Below, piece by piece: positions 7,787 through 17,200 of a stretch of DNA of 64,000 nt. The position numbers and the translations under genes are program-made. Origin of the DNA: Pelotalea chapellei (lineage in GTDB: Bacteria; Desulfobacterota; Desulfuromonadia; Geobacterales; Pseudopelobacteraceae); assembly GCF_018531195.1 (NCBI RefSeq), contig NZ_JAHDYS010000006.1:1-64000 (forward strand), written 5' to 3'. Below the pieces are notes generated by a model that made no database searches, was not told the origin of the DNA, and worked only from the letters and a program-made list of their open reading frames with translations. Numbering within the stretch: position 1 is the first letter of the stretch; every line of letters begins with the position of its first letter.

Positions 7787-8839
7787 TTGAGCGATCAGAG
7801 AATTACTTATAAGGATGCCGGTGTGGATATCGCTGCCGGTAACAGTTTTGTAAACATGATCAAGCCTTTGGTAAAATCTACCTACAGGCCCGAGGTTATG
7901 GCAGATATCGGTGGTTTCGGCGGTCTGTTTTCGTTGAATACCTCAAAATTCAAAAACCCTGTTCTTGTTTCAGGCACAGATGGTGTTGGTACCAAGCTTA
8001 AAATTGCATTTATGGCTGACCGGCATGAGACGGTGGGAATTGATCTGGTTGCCATGTGTGTCAATGATATTGTGGTACAAGGAGCTGAACCGCTTTTTTT
8101 TCTTGATTATCTCGCTACCGGTGCTCTTTTACCTGAGAAGGCAGCTGCAGTTGTCAAAGGCATAGCTGAAGGGTGCCGTCAGGCTGGATGTGCTCTGATC
8201 GGTGGAGAAACCGCCGAGATGCCAGGTTTTTATTCTGATGGAGAATATGATATTGCCGGATTCGCAGTCGGTGTTGTTGATCGAGACCATATTATCGATG
8301 GATCAGGGATTGGGGTTGGCAACCGATTGATTGGGATTGCTTCAAGTGGGCTTCATAGTAATGGTTATTCTTTAGCCCGGAAGCTCGTCTTTGACTGCAT
8401 GGGACTCTCTATCGATTCTGAATTACCAGGAACCGGACGTACTGTTGCTGACGAATTTCTAACACCTACCCGCATCTATATTCGTTCAATATTGAATCTG
8501 CTTAAAGATTTTACCATTAACGGTATTGCGCACATTACTGGAGGCGGTCTGCTGGAGAATATTCCCCGTATTCTGCCGCGAGGATGTCAGGCCGCAATAC
8601 ATCTTCCTCGATGGGAACGCCCTGCCCTTTTTGACATCCTGCAAAAAGCAGGAAACGTTGAACGAGATGAGATGTATAGAACATTTAACATGGGAATTGG
8701 TATGGTCTTGGTTGTGTCTGAAAAAGATGCAGAAGACATGATAGATCGTCTTACCGGCTTACAGGAGCGTGCTTGGATCATCGGTGAAATAACTTCCTGT
8801 AGTGAAAATAGTGAAAACATCGTATTGGTGGAGAGTTAA
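7787..8839 (+). CDS. purM: Phosphoribosylformylglycinamidine cyclo-ligase (AIR synthetase)
   Basis: The 350-residue enzyme closes FGAM to aminoimidazole ribonucleotide with ATP, the fifth step of purine synthesis. The AIR synthetase fold is recognisable from 'VSGTDGVGTKLK', 'MCVNDIVVQGAEPLFFLDY', 'GGETAEMPGFY' and 'HITGGGL'. I place the start at TTG 7787 because a perfect AAGGAGG lies 6 bases upstream and a promoter lies just before it. An ATG at 7727 in the same frame would fall upstream of that promoter and add 20 residues not seen in the family. The stop overlaps the purN start by one base (TAATG). Confidence 0.95.
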   Translation: MSDQRITYKDAGVDIAAGNSFVNMIKPLVKSTYRPEVMADIGGFGGLFSLNTSKFKNPVLVSGTDGVGTKLKIAFMADRHETVGIDLVAMCVNDIVVQGAEPLFFLDYLATGALLPEKAAAVVKGIAEGCRQAGCALIGGETAEMPGFYSDGEYDIAGFAVGVVDRDHIIDGSGIGVGNRLIGIASSGLHSNGYSLARKLVFDCMGLSIDSELPGTGRTVADEFLTPTRIYIRSILNLLKDFTINGIAHITGGGLLENIPRILPRGCQAAIHLPRWERPALFDILQKAGNVERDEMYRTFNMGIGMVLVVSEKDAEDMIDRLTGLQERAWIIGEITSCSENSENIVLVES

Positions 8840-9459
8840 TGATAACCCAGTCACCGCTCAAGCTTGCTGTTCTGGTTTCAGGTAACGGCTCCAATCTTCA
8901 GGCCATCATAGATGCAATTGAGGCCGGATCTATAAATGCGCGGATAACGTGCGTTGTCAGCAACAACCCCGATGCTTTTGCACTTAAACGCGCCATCAAA
9001 CATGGCGTAACCACAGTGATTCACCAAAACCAGAACTTTTCCAATCGGCGTGAGTATGACTCAGCGCTGGTGCAGATTTTAAAAGATCATGAAGTTGAAC
9101 TGGTTATTCTAGCCGGCTTCATGAGGTTGTTGTCTGAAATTATGGTAAACGCTTTTCCCCATGCCATTGTGAACATCCATCCTGCGCTGCTGCCTGCCTT
9201 CCCAGGCTTGCATGCTCAAAAGCAAGCACTAGATTACGGTGTTCGCTACAGTGGCTGTACGGTACATTTAGTTGACTGTGGGACCGATACCGGCCCCATA
9301 ATACTTCAGGCGGTTGTACCCATTGAGCACAACGATACGGAGGAGACTCTCTCTGCCCGTATCCAGCGGGAAGAGCATCGGTGTTTTCCTGAGGCGATCA
9401 GGCTTTTTGCTGATGGAAAGATCCAGGTAAATGGACGTCACGTGCATATTAGTCCTTAA
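8839..9459 (+). CDS. purN: Phosphoribosylglycinamide formyltransferase (GART)
   Basis: The 206-residue enzyme transfers a formyl group from 10-formyltetrahydrofolate to GAR, step three of purine synthesis. Visible landmarks are the N-terminal 'LVSGNGSNLQAI' nucleotide-binding loop, 'VVSNNPDAFALKRA', the catalytic 'NIHPALLPAFPGLHA' with the Asn-His pair, and the 'DCGTDTGPII' segment containing the catalytic Asp. It is translated with purM through a one-base overlap, a common pair in this phylum. The formate-dependent PurT is unrelated and is not seen here. There is no obvious terminator before the rpsT promoter. Confidence 0.95.
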   Translation: MITQSPLKLAVLVSGNGSNLQAIIDAIEAGSINARITCVVSNNPDAFALKRAIKHGVTTVIHQNQNFSNRREYDSALVQILKDHEVELVILAGFMRLLSEIMVNAFPHAIVNIHPALLPAFPGLHAQKQALDYGVRYSGCTVHLVDCGTDTGPIILQAVVPIEHNDTEETLSARIQREEHRCFPEAIRLFADGKIQVNGRHVHISP

Positions 9460-9464
9460 TTTCC

Positions 9465-9494
9465 TTGACAATACATGGCAATCAATGGTAATAA
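9465..9494 (+). promoter_or_regulatory. Predicted strong promoter of rpsT
   Basis: TTGACA (9465-9470) and TAATAA (9489-9494) are 18 bases apart, directly after the purN stop. A perfect -35 box is expected for a ribosomal protein gene. Confidence 0.6.
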
Positions 9495-9544
9495 ACTCGC
9501 TTTAACTCAATCACTCAACGTAATTACGTTTATGGAGGTGCAGT

Positions 9545-9808
9545 TTGGCACATCACAAGTCGGCAATCAAACGGATCAAACAGAACGCGAAGAAAAATGC
9601 CCGTAACAGGCATGTTTCATCAACGCTTAAAACATACATCAAGCGTATTCGTGAAGCAGTTGAAGCCAAGGACAAGGAAGCAGCAACCGCAGCCCTTAAG
9701 GCTGCAATTCCAGTTATAGACGTTACAGCTACAAAAGGCGTCATTCATCGTTCGAATGCTTCACGCAATGTTTCGCGGCTAACAAAACTGGTAAATACGC
9801 TCGGTTAA
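9545..9808 (+). CDS. rpsT: 30S ribosomal protein S20
   Basis: The 87-residue, very basic protein is S20, which binds 16S rRNA near the base of the body of the 30S subunit. '[19 protein letters not shown]' and the helical repeat that follows are typical. Translation starts at TTG with GGAGG about 6 bases upstream; TTG is also used for rpsT in other bacteria, where it allows autoregulation. The gene is monocistronic, with its own promoter and a strong bidirectional terminator. Confidence 0.95.
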   Translation: MAHHKSAIKRIKQNAKKNARNRHVSSTLKTYIKRIREAVEAKDKEAATAALKAAIPVIDVTATKGVIHRSNASRNVSRLTKLVNTLG

Positions 9809-9827
9809 GAAATAGCTAGTTCTAATG

Positions 9828-9863
9828 TAAAAAGGGACTTTCCTTATGGAAAGTCCCTTTTTT
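9828..9863. terminator. Bidirectional terminator between rpsT and holA
   Basis: A 13-bp perfect stem (9831-9843 with 9848-9860) and a 4-base loop (TTAT), flanked by A-run on the left and T-run on the right. It can stop transcription from rpsT and from the convergent lptE-holA genes. Confidence 0.93.
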
Positions 9864-9882
9864 AATGTACGAAATGATGTTT

Positions 9883-10881
9883 TTACTCAAATCTGCCTTT
9901 ACATATACCTACTGCCAGAGCATGCATCAATGTGTAGGGATGCCCTCCCGATTTAGAGGACACATCGCATCGGTAAAGCGCATCAAAGATTATTCGCAAT
10001 TCCCCCCGTCCAAAATTTTTTGCCTGTTGCAGATATTCACCCAGAAAAAAAGTATTGATCCCCAATTCCCTACTTATGTCACCTTGGGAATTTTTTTGAT
10101 CGAGCATTTCACGAACACGCCAAAGTTGTCTAAAATGGCGCGAAAGTGCCCCAAGAATGGGCGGTACCCCTTCTCCATTTTTAAAGAGTGTTTCTAGGCT
10201 CCTCAATGCATTCTGCAAATCTTTTATGCCTAGAAAGCGAGCGAGCTCAAAAGCAGTAAATGCCTTGCTGCTGCTGGCGATAGTGCGAACGTCTTCTGCA
10301 GTGATTCTTTGTCGGGATCCTGCATATACTACCAATTTTTCAATTTGAGATGATAACTCCTGCAGGTTATTGCCTATCAGAAGAGCGAGCAGGTCAGCCC
10401 CAGCTGGTTCAATTGGTTTGCCTGAAAGATTTGCTTCGGTCTGAACGAAGTTGGAAAGTTTGTTGTCATACAGACGCTTGAATTCTACAAGAGCGCCCTG
10501 TTTTTTAAACTCCGAAAAAATCTTCTTGCGTTGATCCACTTTTGTACCTGTGAAAATCAGGCAGGTTGATTCTGCAGGCTTCTGCACATAAGGGAGCAGT
10601 ATTTCCAGTGCTTCGGCCTTGAGCAACTCTGAACGTTTCACCAGAACCGCTCGCCGCTCAGCAAACATGGGCAGCGTCTGAGCGGCATCAACGATGTCGA
10701 TTCCTCTGCTTTCATTGCCGTAGAAAACATTAAAATTAAAATCTTTAAGAGATTGATCAATAGCGCGATCCAGCAACAGTCGCGCTGCACGCTCAACGAG
10801 AAATGATTCTTCTCCGTAGAGATAACAAAGTTTGGGAATTTGACCTTTCCTGATATTTGTTTCCAGTTCTTGTGATGTCAT
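9883..10881 (-). CDS. holA: DNA polymerase III delta subunit
   Basis: The 332-residue protein is the delta subunit of the clamp loader, the part that opens the beta ring. 'KLCYLYGEESFLVERAA' at the N-terminus and the domain III helices near 'ISRELGINTFFLGEYLQQA' fit the HolA family. As expected for delta, the Walker motifs are not intact. I prefer the ATG at 10881, placed 1 base after the lptE stop, because residues from 'MTSQELETNIRKGQI' align with the family; an upstream in-frame ATG at 10908 would overlap lptE by 26 bases. It is the last gene of the leuS-lptE-holA series, a gene order common in proteobacteria. Confidence 0.9.
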   Translation of the reverse strand: MTSQELETNIRKGQIPKLCYLYGEESFLVERAARLLLDRAIDQSLKDFNFNVFYGNESRGIDIVDAAQTLPMFAERRAVLVKRSELLKAEALEILLPYVQKPAESTCLIFTGTKVDQRKKIFSEFKKQGALVEFKRLYDNKLSNFVQTEANLSGKPIEPAGADLLALLIGNNLQELSSQIEKLVVYAGSRQRITAEDVRTIASSSKAFTAFELARFLGIKDLQNALRSLETLFKNGEGVPPILGALSRHFRQLWRVREMLDQKNSQGDISRELGINTFFLGEYLQQAKNFGRGELRIIFDALYRCDVSSKSGGHPYTLMHALAVGICKGRFE

Positions 10882-10882
10882 T

Positions 10883-11422
10883 TCAATATGCCTGTTCTGA
10901 AGCGACAAGCATTTTCTGCGCTATTATACGTGAAGCGGCAACCAGTGCCGCTTCTTCTGCATTTTGCTGCAACGCTAGATTATCCGATGCAGGGAAATCC
11001 TGATATGACTGCAAACTACCTTTCCAGAGTAGAGAATTCATTCCTTTGCGCCGAATTTCCAGTTCCACGTTAAGCATCAGACGGTATTCCCGGGCACGAT
11101 CGGCAGCTGTGTAGGAAACTGCCTTACTTGAATATGAGCGAAGGGTACCGTTTACCACGAGTTCTGCATCACTCTCGCTAGCCGCTGGAAACAATCCCCG
11201 AAGCCGATGGGATTCCTCAAATAGAGCGCGGCGCAGGACGGTCTGGGCAATTGAACTTGTAGATTCGTTACGGATAAAAGAGACCCAGATAGACTGACCC
11301 GTAGCAATAGTGTTATCGCCCGAACCGGAAAAATGGTAGCCGCACCCTGACAGTTGCATAACAATAGCTATAGTGAGCAAGGCGCGTAATAGGATCATAA
11401 ATTTGCTTGTTTTACGGAACAC
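10883..11422 (-). CDS. lptE: LPS-assembly lipoprotein LptE
   Basis: This outer-membrane lipoprotein of about 179 residues plugs the LptD barrel and helps place lipopolysaccharide in the outer leaflet. It has a lipoprotein signal with lipobox 'LSGC' followed by 'GYHFSG', the signature LptE/RlpB start, and then alternating strands. The position between leuS and holA is the conserved one. I chose GTG at 11422, which gives an n-region with Arg/Lys residues and a G-rich stretch upstream; ATG at 11398 (no clear ribosome binding site) is the main alternative. The gene ends one base before holA. Confidence 0.85.
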   Translation of the reverse strand: MFRKTSKFMILLRALLTIAIVMQLSGCGYHFSGSGDNTIATGQSIWVSFIRNESTSSIAQTVLRRALFEESHRLRGLFPAASESDAELVVNGTLRSYSSKAVSYTAADRAREYRLMLNVELEIRRKGMNSLLWKGSLQSYQDFPASDNLALQQNAEEAALVAASRIIAQKMLVASEQAY

Positions 11423-11426
11423 TTCC

Positions 11427-13898
11427 CTACCCCACCACAATATTGACAAGCTTTCCCGGCACACATATAACCTTGCGCACTTGGACTCCTTCCAGATAAG
11501 GCAGAATTTTTTCATCTGCCAGAGCGCGAGATTTAAGAGTCTCCTCGTCTGTTCCTGAAGCGACCGTTAATTTGGAACGCAGCTTGCCATTTACCTGCAC
11601 TACCACAAGTACTTCTTCGTCGATGATAGCCTCACCATCATAGAGTGGCCAAGAGGATGATGACAATGGTATCGAGTGCCCCAGAATCTGCCATAGTTCC
11701 TCTGTAATGTGCGGAACAAAGGGGGAAAGCAGAAGAACCATACTTTCCAGCGCCTCTTTCATGACAGGTCCGCGCTGGGGTGAAGACAGATCGGCATTCT
11801 GAAGAGTATTTAGAAGTTCCATTACTGCAGATATGGCTGTGTTGAAATGAAAACGTTCTTCGATGTCTTCGGTCACTTTACGAATGGTTTTATGAACAGC
11901 ACGACGCAAGGTACGTTCTTCAGCTGTCAGAGCTGTAGTATCCACCGCACCGCAGCCCTTCGTCATCTCAACTTTGTCTTGAATCAAACGCCATACTCGA
12001 TTGAGAAACCTGAAAGAACCATCCACCCCTTGGTCACTCCAGTCCAGATCCTTTTCAGGTGGCGCGGCAAACAGTGAAAAGAGACGAGCAGTGTCTGCAC
12101 CATAACGTTCAATAAGTGCATTGGGATCAACGACATTCCCCTTGGACTTGCTCATCTTGGCGCCATCTTTGATGACCATTCCCTGGGTTAGGAGATTGGT
12201 GAAAGGTTCGTCGCAGGTGACATAACCGAGGTCGCGCAGGACTTTTGTAAAGAACCGAGCGTAAAGCAGATGCAGAACCGCATGCTCAATACCACCTATG
12301 TACTGGTCTACTGACATCCAATAGTTTACACGTGAACTGTCCAGAGGACCTTCCTTGAAATCGGGACAACAGTAACGCAGGAAGTACCAGGACGATTGAA
12401 CAAACGTATCCATGGTATCCGTTTCACGACGTGCAGGAATCCCACAGTGTGGACAGGGTACATTAATGAACGAATCCAGCTTGGCAAGGGGGCTGCCACC
12501 CTCCCCGGTAAATGCGACATCCATCGGCAACTGTACCGGCAGATCTTCTTCAGGCACAGGTACAACACCACAGACGTCACAATAGATAACCGGGATGGGA
12601 TTTCCCCAGTAACGCTGGCGAGAGATGCCCCAGTCGCGCAAACGGAAATTAACAGTCTTTTTTCCCATTGACTGCTGCTCAAGGAAATCAGCAATGGCTT
12701 CTTTGGCTCCATCGCTAGACATACCATCAAATTGCCCGGAGTTGACAAGGATGCCCGGTTCGGTAAAAGCTGCTGTCATTGACTCAGCATTCAAACTAAC
12801 ACCATGGGGTTGAATAACTACTTGCAGCGGCAGAGAATATTTTACTGCAAATTCAAAGTCACGCTGATCATGGGTGGGCACAGCCATGACCGCACCGGTA
12901 CCATAGTCCATGAGCACAAAGTTGGCCAGATAGATCGGCATGCGCTGGCGTGTGAGAGGGTTGATGCAGTATGAGCCGGTAAAAACCCCCTCCTTCTCAA
13001 AATCCTCGGCAGTGCGTCTGATTCTGTCGGTCTTTTTGACTTTATCAATAAAACTGTCCACTTCGAGCTTCCGGTCAGGTGTTGTCAGTTCAGCAGCAAA
13101 AGGATGCTCAGGGGCCAAGGACATGAAAGTGGCTCCAAAAACAGTATCTTGACGGGTGGTGAATACTTTGACAGCACCAGACCTGCCTTCAAGAGGAAAA
13201 TCAATTTCGCAGCCAAAACTTTTACCTATCCAGTTACGCTGCATTACCAGTACTCGCTCCGGCCAACCTGCAAGAGCGTTAGTACATTCAAGTAATTCTT
13301 CCGCATAATCAGTAATCCGGAAAAACCACTGGTCCAGTTCTTTCTGTTTTACTTCATTATCGCACCGCCAGCAGGCACCATCCTCCACCTGCTCGTTAGC
13401 CAGAACCGTTTCGCAGTTGGGACACCAGTTTACGAAGGAAGTTTTTTTGTAGGCGAGTCCCTTTGAAAACATCTCCAGAAAAATTTTCTGCTCCCAGCGA
13501 TAATATTCAACATCACAGGTGGCAAGCTCTCTTCCCCAATCATAGGAAAGTCCAAGCTTCTTGAGTTGTCCACGCATGTAATCAATATTTTCATAAGTCC
13601 ATTTCGCAGGATGGCTTTTGTTCTGGATAGCGGCATTTTCGGCAGGCATTCCAAAGGCATCCCATCCCATTGGATGCAGTACATTCAGCCCTCGCATACG
13701 CTTAAATCTTCCAATGACATCACCAATTGAGTAATTACGCACGTGCCCCATATGAATCTTTCCTGAAGGATAAGGAAACATTTCTAGCAGGTAATATTTT
13801 TGTTTAGTATCATCTTCAGTTACTTTAAAGGTGGAATCTTTCTCCCACTGTTGCTGCCATTTCTGTTCTACATTTCGAGGGGTGTACTTCTGATCCAC
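11427..13898 (-). CDS. leuS: Leucyl-tRNA synthetase
   Basis: The 823-residue class I synthetase charges tRNA-Leu. The HIGH-type signature is '[12 protein letters not shown]', the KMSKS loop is '[11 protein letters not shown]', the editing domain (CP1) contains the '[13 protein letters not shown]' motif, and Zn-binding-type cysteine pairs occur at 'CDVCG' and 'CPHCG'. The length is slightly shorter than E. coli LeuRS (860) but normal for this group. The start is GTG with AAGGAAGG upstream. It lies 39 bases after the stop of the multihaem cytochrome gene and 4 bases before lptE, so it may be co-transcribed with both. Confidence 0.96.
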   Translation of the reverse strand: MDQKYTPRNVEQKWQQQWEKDSTFKVTEDDTKQKYYLLEMFPYPSGKIHMGHVRNYSIGDVIGRFKRMRGLNVLHPMGWDAFGMPAENAAIQNKSHPAKWTYENIDYMRGQLKKLGLSYDWGRELATCDVEYYRWEQKIFLEMFSKGLAYKKTSFVNWCPNCETVLANEQVEDGACWRCDNEVKQKELDQWFFRITDYAEELLECTNALAGWPERVLVMQRNWIGKSFGCEIDFPLEGRSGAVKVFTTRQDTVFGATFMSLAPEHPFAAELTTPDRKLEVDSFIDKVKKTDRIRRTAEDFEKEGVFTGSYCINPLTRQRMPIYLANFVLMDYGTGAVMAVPTHDQRDFEFAVKYSLPLQVVIQPHGVSLNAESMTAAFTEPGILVNSGQFDGMSSDGAKEAIADFLEQQSMGKKTVNFRLRDWGISRQRYWGNPIPVIYCDVCGVVPVPEEDLPVQLPMDVAFTGEGGSPLAKLDSFINVPCPHCGIPARRETDTMDTFVQSSWYFLRYCCPDFKEGPLDSSRVNYWMSVDQYIGGIEHAVLHLLYARFFTKVLRDLGYVTCDEPFTNLLTQGMVIKDGAKMSKSKGNVVDPNALIERYGADTARLFSLFAAPPEKDLDWSDQGVDGSFRFLNRVWRLIQDKVEMTKGCGAVDTTALTAEERTLRRAVHKTIRKVTEDIEERFHFNTAISAVMELLNTLQNADLSSPQRGPVMKEALESMVLLLSPFVPHITEELWQILGHSIPLSSSSWPLYDGEAIIDEEVLVVVQVNGKLRSKLTVASGTDEETLKSRALADEKILPYLEGVQVRKVICVPGKLVNIVVG

Positions 13899-13937
13899 AA
13901 CGGTATCCTTCCTTTCATGTCGTATAGTTAAAAAATG

Positions 13938-16103
13938 TTATTGAATTGGTTGAGGACGCCAGTTTTCTTCCTTCTGGTGGCAGCGTTCACAAGCCAAGGG
14001 ATCCTTGACGCTAAAAGCCATGCTGAATCCATGACAGGTACCGCAGAACTTGCCCTGATCCATCTCTTTCATAGCCCATCGCTTGGTGCCAGCCCCGGAA
14101 GCGACCACGGCATAATGACAGTCGCTACAGTTATAACCTTTATCACCATGCAACTTATGGTTGAATTCCACATTGCCGGTAACAGGTGGCTGTTCATAAC
14201 GAATCTTTGGCGGCGTACCGGGATGGCACTTATTGCAGTTAGCTTTAACACCAAAAGCGGTGCTGCCATCATGACAGGAACCGCAGGACTGCCGCTGTTC
14301 CATCATGGCCATGGTACTGTGTTTGTTGCCGGTTCCTGGAATAAAAAGAGAAGGATGGCAGTCATTACAGGTGTAGGCACCAGGGTGAAAGTTATGGTTG
14401 AACACTGCACCGCTTGGCCGGAAGGTTATCTTTCTGGCAGGATGGCATTGGGTACAATTCGATTTAACACTAAAAGCAGTGGTACCGTCATGACACGCGC
14501 CACAAGAATTACCTTGCTCCATCTCGGCCATTCTAAAACGTTTGGAGTTTTTACCAGGCATAAAGATGCTGTTATGGCAGTCACTGCATTTATATAATGC
14601 CCCATGATTTTTATGGCTAAACTGGGTAATACCGGTTTCTTTGACATTAAACGAAATGGTAACTGTTGATTTATGACATTTTTCACAGTCATTTAAGACG
14701 GTAAAAGCAGTTTTACCATCATGGCAGGCGCCACAAGATCCTCCTTGAGCCATTTCAGACATGGTGTAACGTTTGTTCGTCTTTCCTGCATTAAACAGCT
14801 TATTATGACAGTCACTGCATGTGTACATCTCAAGATGCTTATCATGGCTGAAACGCGCATCATCGGTGAATAATACTTCTTTGACCGGATGGCAGGCACT
14901 ACATCCTTTTTTTACCCCGAAAGCCGTTTCATCATCATGACATGCTCCACAAGACCTGCCTTTTTCCATATCGGCCATGGAATATCGTTTGGAAGATACA
15001 CCTGTGCCTATGAGAGCATTATGACAGTCGCTGCAGGCAAGAATGGAACGGTGCCTGGTATGGCTGAAACTGACGCTCCCGGCATCCTTGATTTTAAAAT
15101 TAATATCGGCCATTGGGCCTGGATGGCACTTTTCACAGTGACCGGTAACGGAAAAAGCGGTTTTCCCATCATGGCAGGCGCCGCACGATGATCCTTTCTC
15201 CATCTGAGGCATTGTGTAACGAACGCTATGAATTCCCCCAGTAAAAAGGGCACTATGACAGTCATCACATTTAACTAATGTGGTATGGGACATATGGCTA
15301 AAGCGAGCATTGAATGCCTTGAAAGAAACGTCTCTGACATTTTTGTGGCATTTTAGGCAATCTGCCTTTACAGAGAAAGCTGTCTTCCCATCGTGGCAAG
15401 CGCCGCATGAAAAGCCTTTTTCCATATCCTTCATTGTACGTGAAATACGATTGACCCCCGAAACAAACAATTTATCATGGCAGTCTCTGCAATTGAAGGA
15501 CATGTCAAGATGAAGCTTATGACTGAAATGGGAATCACCGGTAAGAACCACCTCAGGTGGTTGATGGCACCTGACACAGTCGCCCTTTACTGAAAAGGCG
15601 GTTTTACCATCATGGCAGGCCCCACAACTTTTCCCTCTTTCCATTTGCGCCATACTGAAGTGGGGATTGTCATGGGTGGTTCTGAAGAGCGTATCGTGGC
15701 AATCAGTACAGGTGTACATTTCGAGATGTTTACCATGGCTGAAGACCAGGTTTCCGAAGCCAGGAATCTTTATGTCGATATTGCCAGCAGGGTGACATCT
15801 GGTGCAATCGGTGAGCTTCACGCTATTGGTACTGCTGGTACTCTTATGGCAGGCGCCGCACGATTTTCCCTTTTCCATGTCTGCCATTGAGTATGTAGGG
15901 TTTTTCTTGCGTGCTACATGAAAAATTGAATTGTGACAGGCTGAGCAATTGTTCTCCAACTTCTGAAGGTGAACTTTGTGTTCAAAAGGGATATTACCAG
16001 CCTTGCTGGTAGTAATATCGATTATCTCATTAATATCAGCCTGAACACTTGTTGCCGATTGTATCAGTAATGCTACAAGTATCAGCAAAATCACTCTAAA
16101 CAC
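13938..16103 (-). CDS. 27-haem c7-type nanowire cytochrome (nine trihaem domains)
   Basis: The 721-residue protein has a signal peptide (about 1-22, ending 'SVQA') and then nine tandem domains of about 75 residues. Each has three CXXCH motifs, 27 in all by my count. Each repeat follows the order FxHxxH, xCxxCH, a 'SCGACHDGKTAFSV'-like core and a third CxxCH, which is the c7-type trihaem domain known from Geobacter dodecahaem 'nanowire' cytochromes. It is exported and probably periplasmic, passing electrons along a string of haems; no lipobox or membrane anchor is seen. I recall a 27-haem protein of this kind in Geobacter sulfurreducens. The gene lies 42 bases after cheB and 39 bases before leuS, all on the same strand, so it may be the tail of the chemotaxis operon. 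Confidence 0.93.
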   Translation of the reverse strand: MFRVILLILVALLIQSATSVQADINEIIDITTSKAGNIPFEHKVHLQKLENNCSACHNSIFHVARKKNPTYSMADMEKGKSCGACHKSTSSTNSVKLTDCTRCHPAGNIDIKIPGFGNLVFSHGKHLEMYTCTDCHDTLFRTTHDNPHFSMAQMERGKSCGACHDGKTAFSVKGDCVRCHQPPEVVLTGDSHFSHKLHLDMSFNCRDCHDKLFVSGVNRISRTMKDMEKGFSCGACHDGKTAFSVKADCLKCHKNVRDVSFKAFNARFSHMSHTTLVKCDDCHSALFTGGIHSVRYTMPQMEKGSSCGACHDGKTAFSVTGHCEKCHPGPMADINFKIKDAGSVSFSHTRHRSILACSDCHNALIGTGVSSKRYSMADMEKGRSCGACHDDETAFGVKKGCSACHPVKEVLFTDDARFSHDKHLEMYTCSDCHNKLFNAGKTNKRYTMSEMAQGGSCGACHDGKTAFTVLNDCEKCHKSTVTISFNVKETGITQFSHKNHGALYKCSDCHNSIFMPGKNSKRFRMAEMEQGNSCGACHDGTTAFSVKSNCTQCHPARKITFRPSGAVFNHNFHPGAYTCNDCHPSLFIPGTGNKHSTMAMMEQRQSCGSCHDGSTAFGVKANCNKCHPGTPPKIRYEQPPVTGNVEFNHKLHGDKGYNCSDCHYAVVASGAGTKRWAMKEMDQGKFCGTCHGFSMAFSVKDPLACERCHQKEENWRPQPIQ
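13970..15970 (-). repeat. Nine-fold internal repeat of about 215-240 bp
   Basis: The cytochrome gene is built of nine tandem units. The DNA around the second CXXCH of each unit is nearly the same (variants of CATCATGGCAGGCGCC on the plus strand, near 14031, 14271, 14490, 14719, 14934, 15169, 15391, 15610 and 15846). Units are 215-240 bases apart. Such repeats allow unit gain or loss by recombination. Confidence 0.9.
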
Positions 16104-16144
16104 GCTTTTCTCCCGTTTCTATCTCTCCGGCTTTAGTTGTGAAA

Positions 16145-17200
16145 TCATAAAAGTGAACTTTTGATCATAATTTCTTTGGCCACCTGCTGGAGTGGAACGA
16201 TTTTGTCAACAAGACCAGTTGCTGCAGCTTCACGTGGCATGCCGTACACTACAGAAGTTTCATTCGATTCAGCAATGATATAACCGCCATGTTTCTTGAC
16301 GGCCTTGATTCCTCTGGATCCGTCGTTACCCATACCAGTCAAAACCACTGCAATCATACGGCTTTGATAAATGGCAGCACAGGATTCAAACATGACATCG
16401 ATACAGGGAATGTAACGTTCTGTGGGATCGGGTTGTTTGACGCGAGCAATAACTTGGTTTCCCTGAACGTCGAAAGTGAGATTTTTTCCACCCGGGGCTA
16501 TGAGAACATGTCCTGGGCGAACCGGATCACCATCCTCTGCCTCCTTTACAGAAAAGGTCGAAGAACGATTTAGCCGCTCCGCGAATGCATGGGTAAAGCC
16601 GACTGGCATATGCTGGGAAACAACTATTGCTAAGGGAACACTCTGCTCAAAAGATGCAAAAATTCGCTGCAATGCAGGAGGTCCACCAGTTGAAGCACCA
16701 ATGGCTACAACATCAACAGCGAGATTTACATCTGTAGCGGTGAAAGAAGTCAAATCACCTTTCACTGAATCAGGTAAAATCCCGGCCTGACAGAAAGGAA
16801 TTCGTGTTTTGTTATTCATTACCTGAAGCACCTTTTGATGCAGATCTCCTTGAATCATCAGCAAGTCAGGCGATGCAGCACTGGATGGTTTAGGTATAAA
16901 ATCAAAAGCTCCCAGTTCAAGAGCCTTGAAGACCTTATCAGCTTGGTTCTGTGCACTAATCACTATTACGGGAATGGAAAAGCGGGCTGTCAGAATACGG
17001 AGAAGGGTGAAACCATCCATCTTTGGCATTTCCAAGTCAAGGGTAACGAGATCAGGTTTAAGAGCGATTATCTTCTGAATACCCTCTTCGCCATTAATGG
17101 CGTATCCGACAACATCAATTCCGGGTAATCCCTCAAGCATTTTGGTTATGGTTCGCCTGCTGAAGGCAGAATCATCGATGACCATGACCCTGATCTTCAT
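16145..17200 (-). CDS. cheB: Protein-glutamate methylesterase CheB
   Basis: The 351-residue response regulator removes methyl groups from chemoreceptors and deamidates glutamines. The receiver domain (1-120) has phospho-acceptor Asp55 in 'VTLDLEMPKMDG'. The methylesterase domain (about 160-350) carries the catalytic triad Ser170 ('GASTGGP'), His197 ('SQHMP') and Asp293 ('GMGNDGSRG'). The start overlaps the cheR stop by 4 bases. Together CheB and CheR give adaptation to the array formed by CheA and CheW encoded upstream; no receptor gene lies in the window. Confidence 0.96.
   Translation of the reverse strand: MKIRVMVIDDSAFSRRTITKMLEGLPGIDVVGYAINGEEGIQKIIALKPDLVTLDLEMPKMDGFTLLRILTARFSIPVIVISAQNQADKVFKALELGAFDFIPKPSSAASPDLLMIQGDLHQKVLQVMNNKTRIPFCQAGILPDSVKGDLTSFTATDVNLAVDVVAIGASTGGPPALQRIFASFEQSVPLAIVVSQHMPVGFTHAFAERLNRSSTFSVKEAEDGDPVRPGHVLIAPGGKNLTFDVQGNQVIARVKQPDPTERYIPCIDVMFESCAAIYQSRMIAVVLTGMGNDGSRGIKAVKKHGGYIIAESNETSVVYGMPREAAATGLVDKIVPLQQVAKEIMIKSSLL

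Noticed and set aside
13935-14597. Plus-strand open frame of 220 codons opposite the cytochrome gene
   Set aside because: It mirrors the repeated codons of the 27-haem cytochrome on the other strand. The cytochrome frame, with 27 CXXCH motifs, is clearly the real one.
13938-16103. CRISPR-like regular repeats
   Set aside because: The regular spacing is from trihaem protein domains in one continuous reading frame; repeats are too long and diverged for a CRISPR array.
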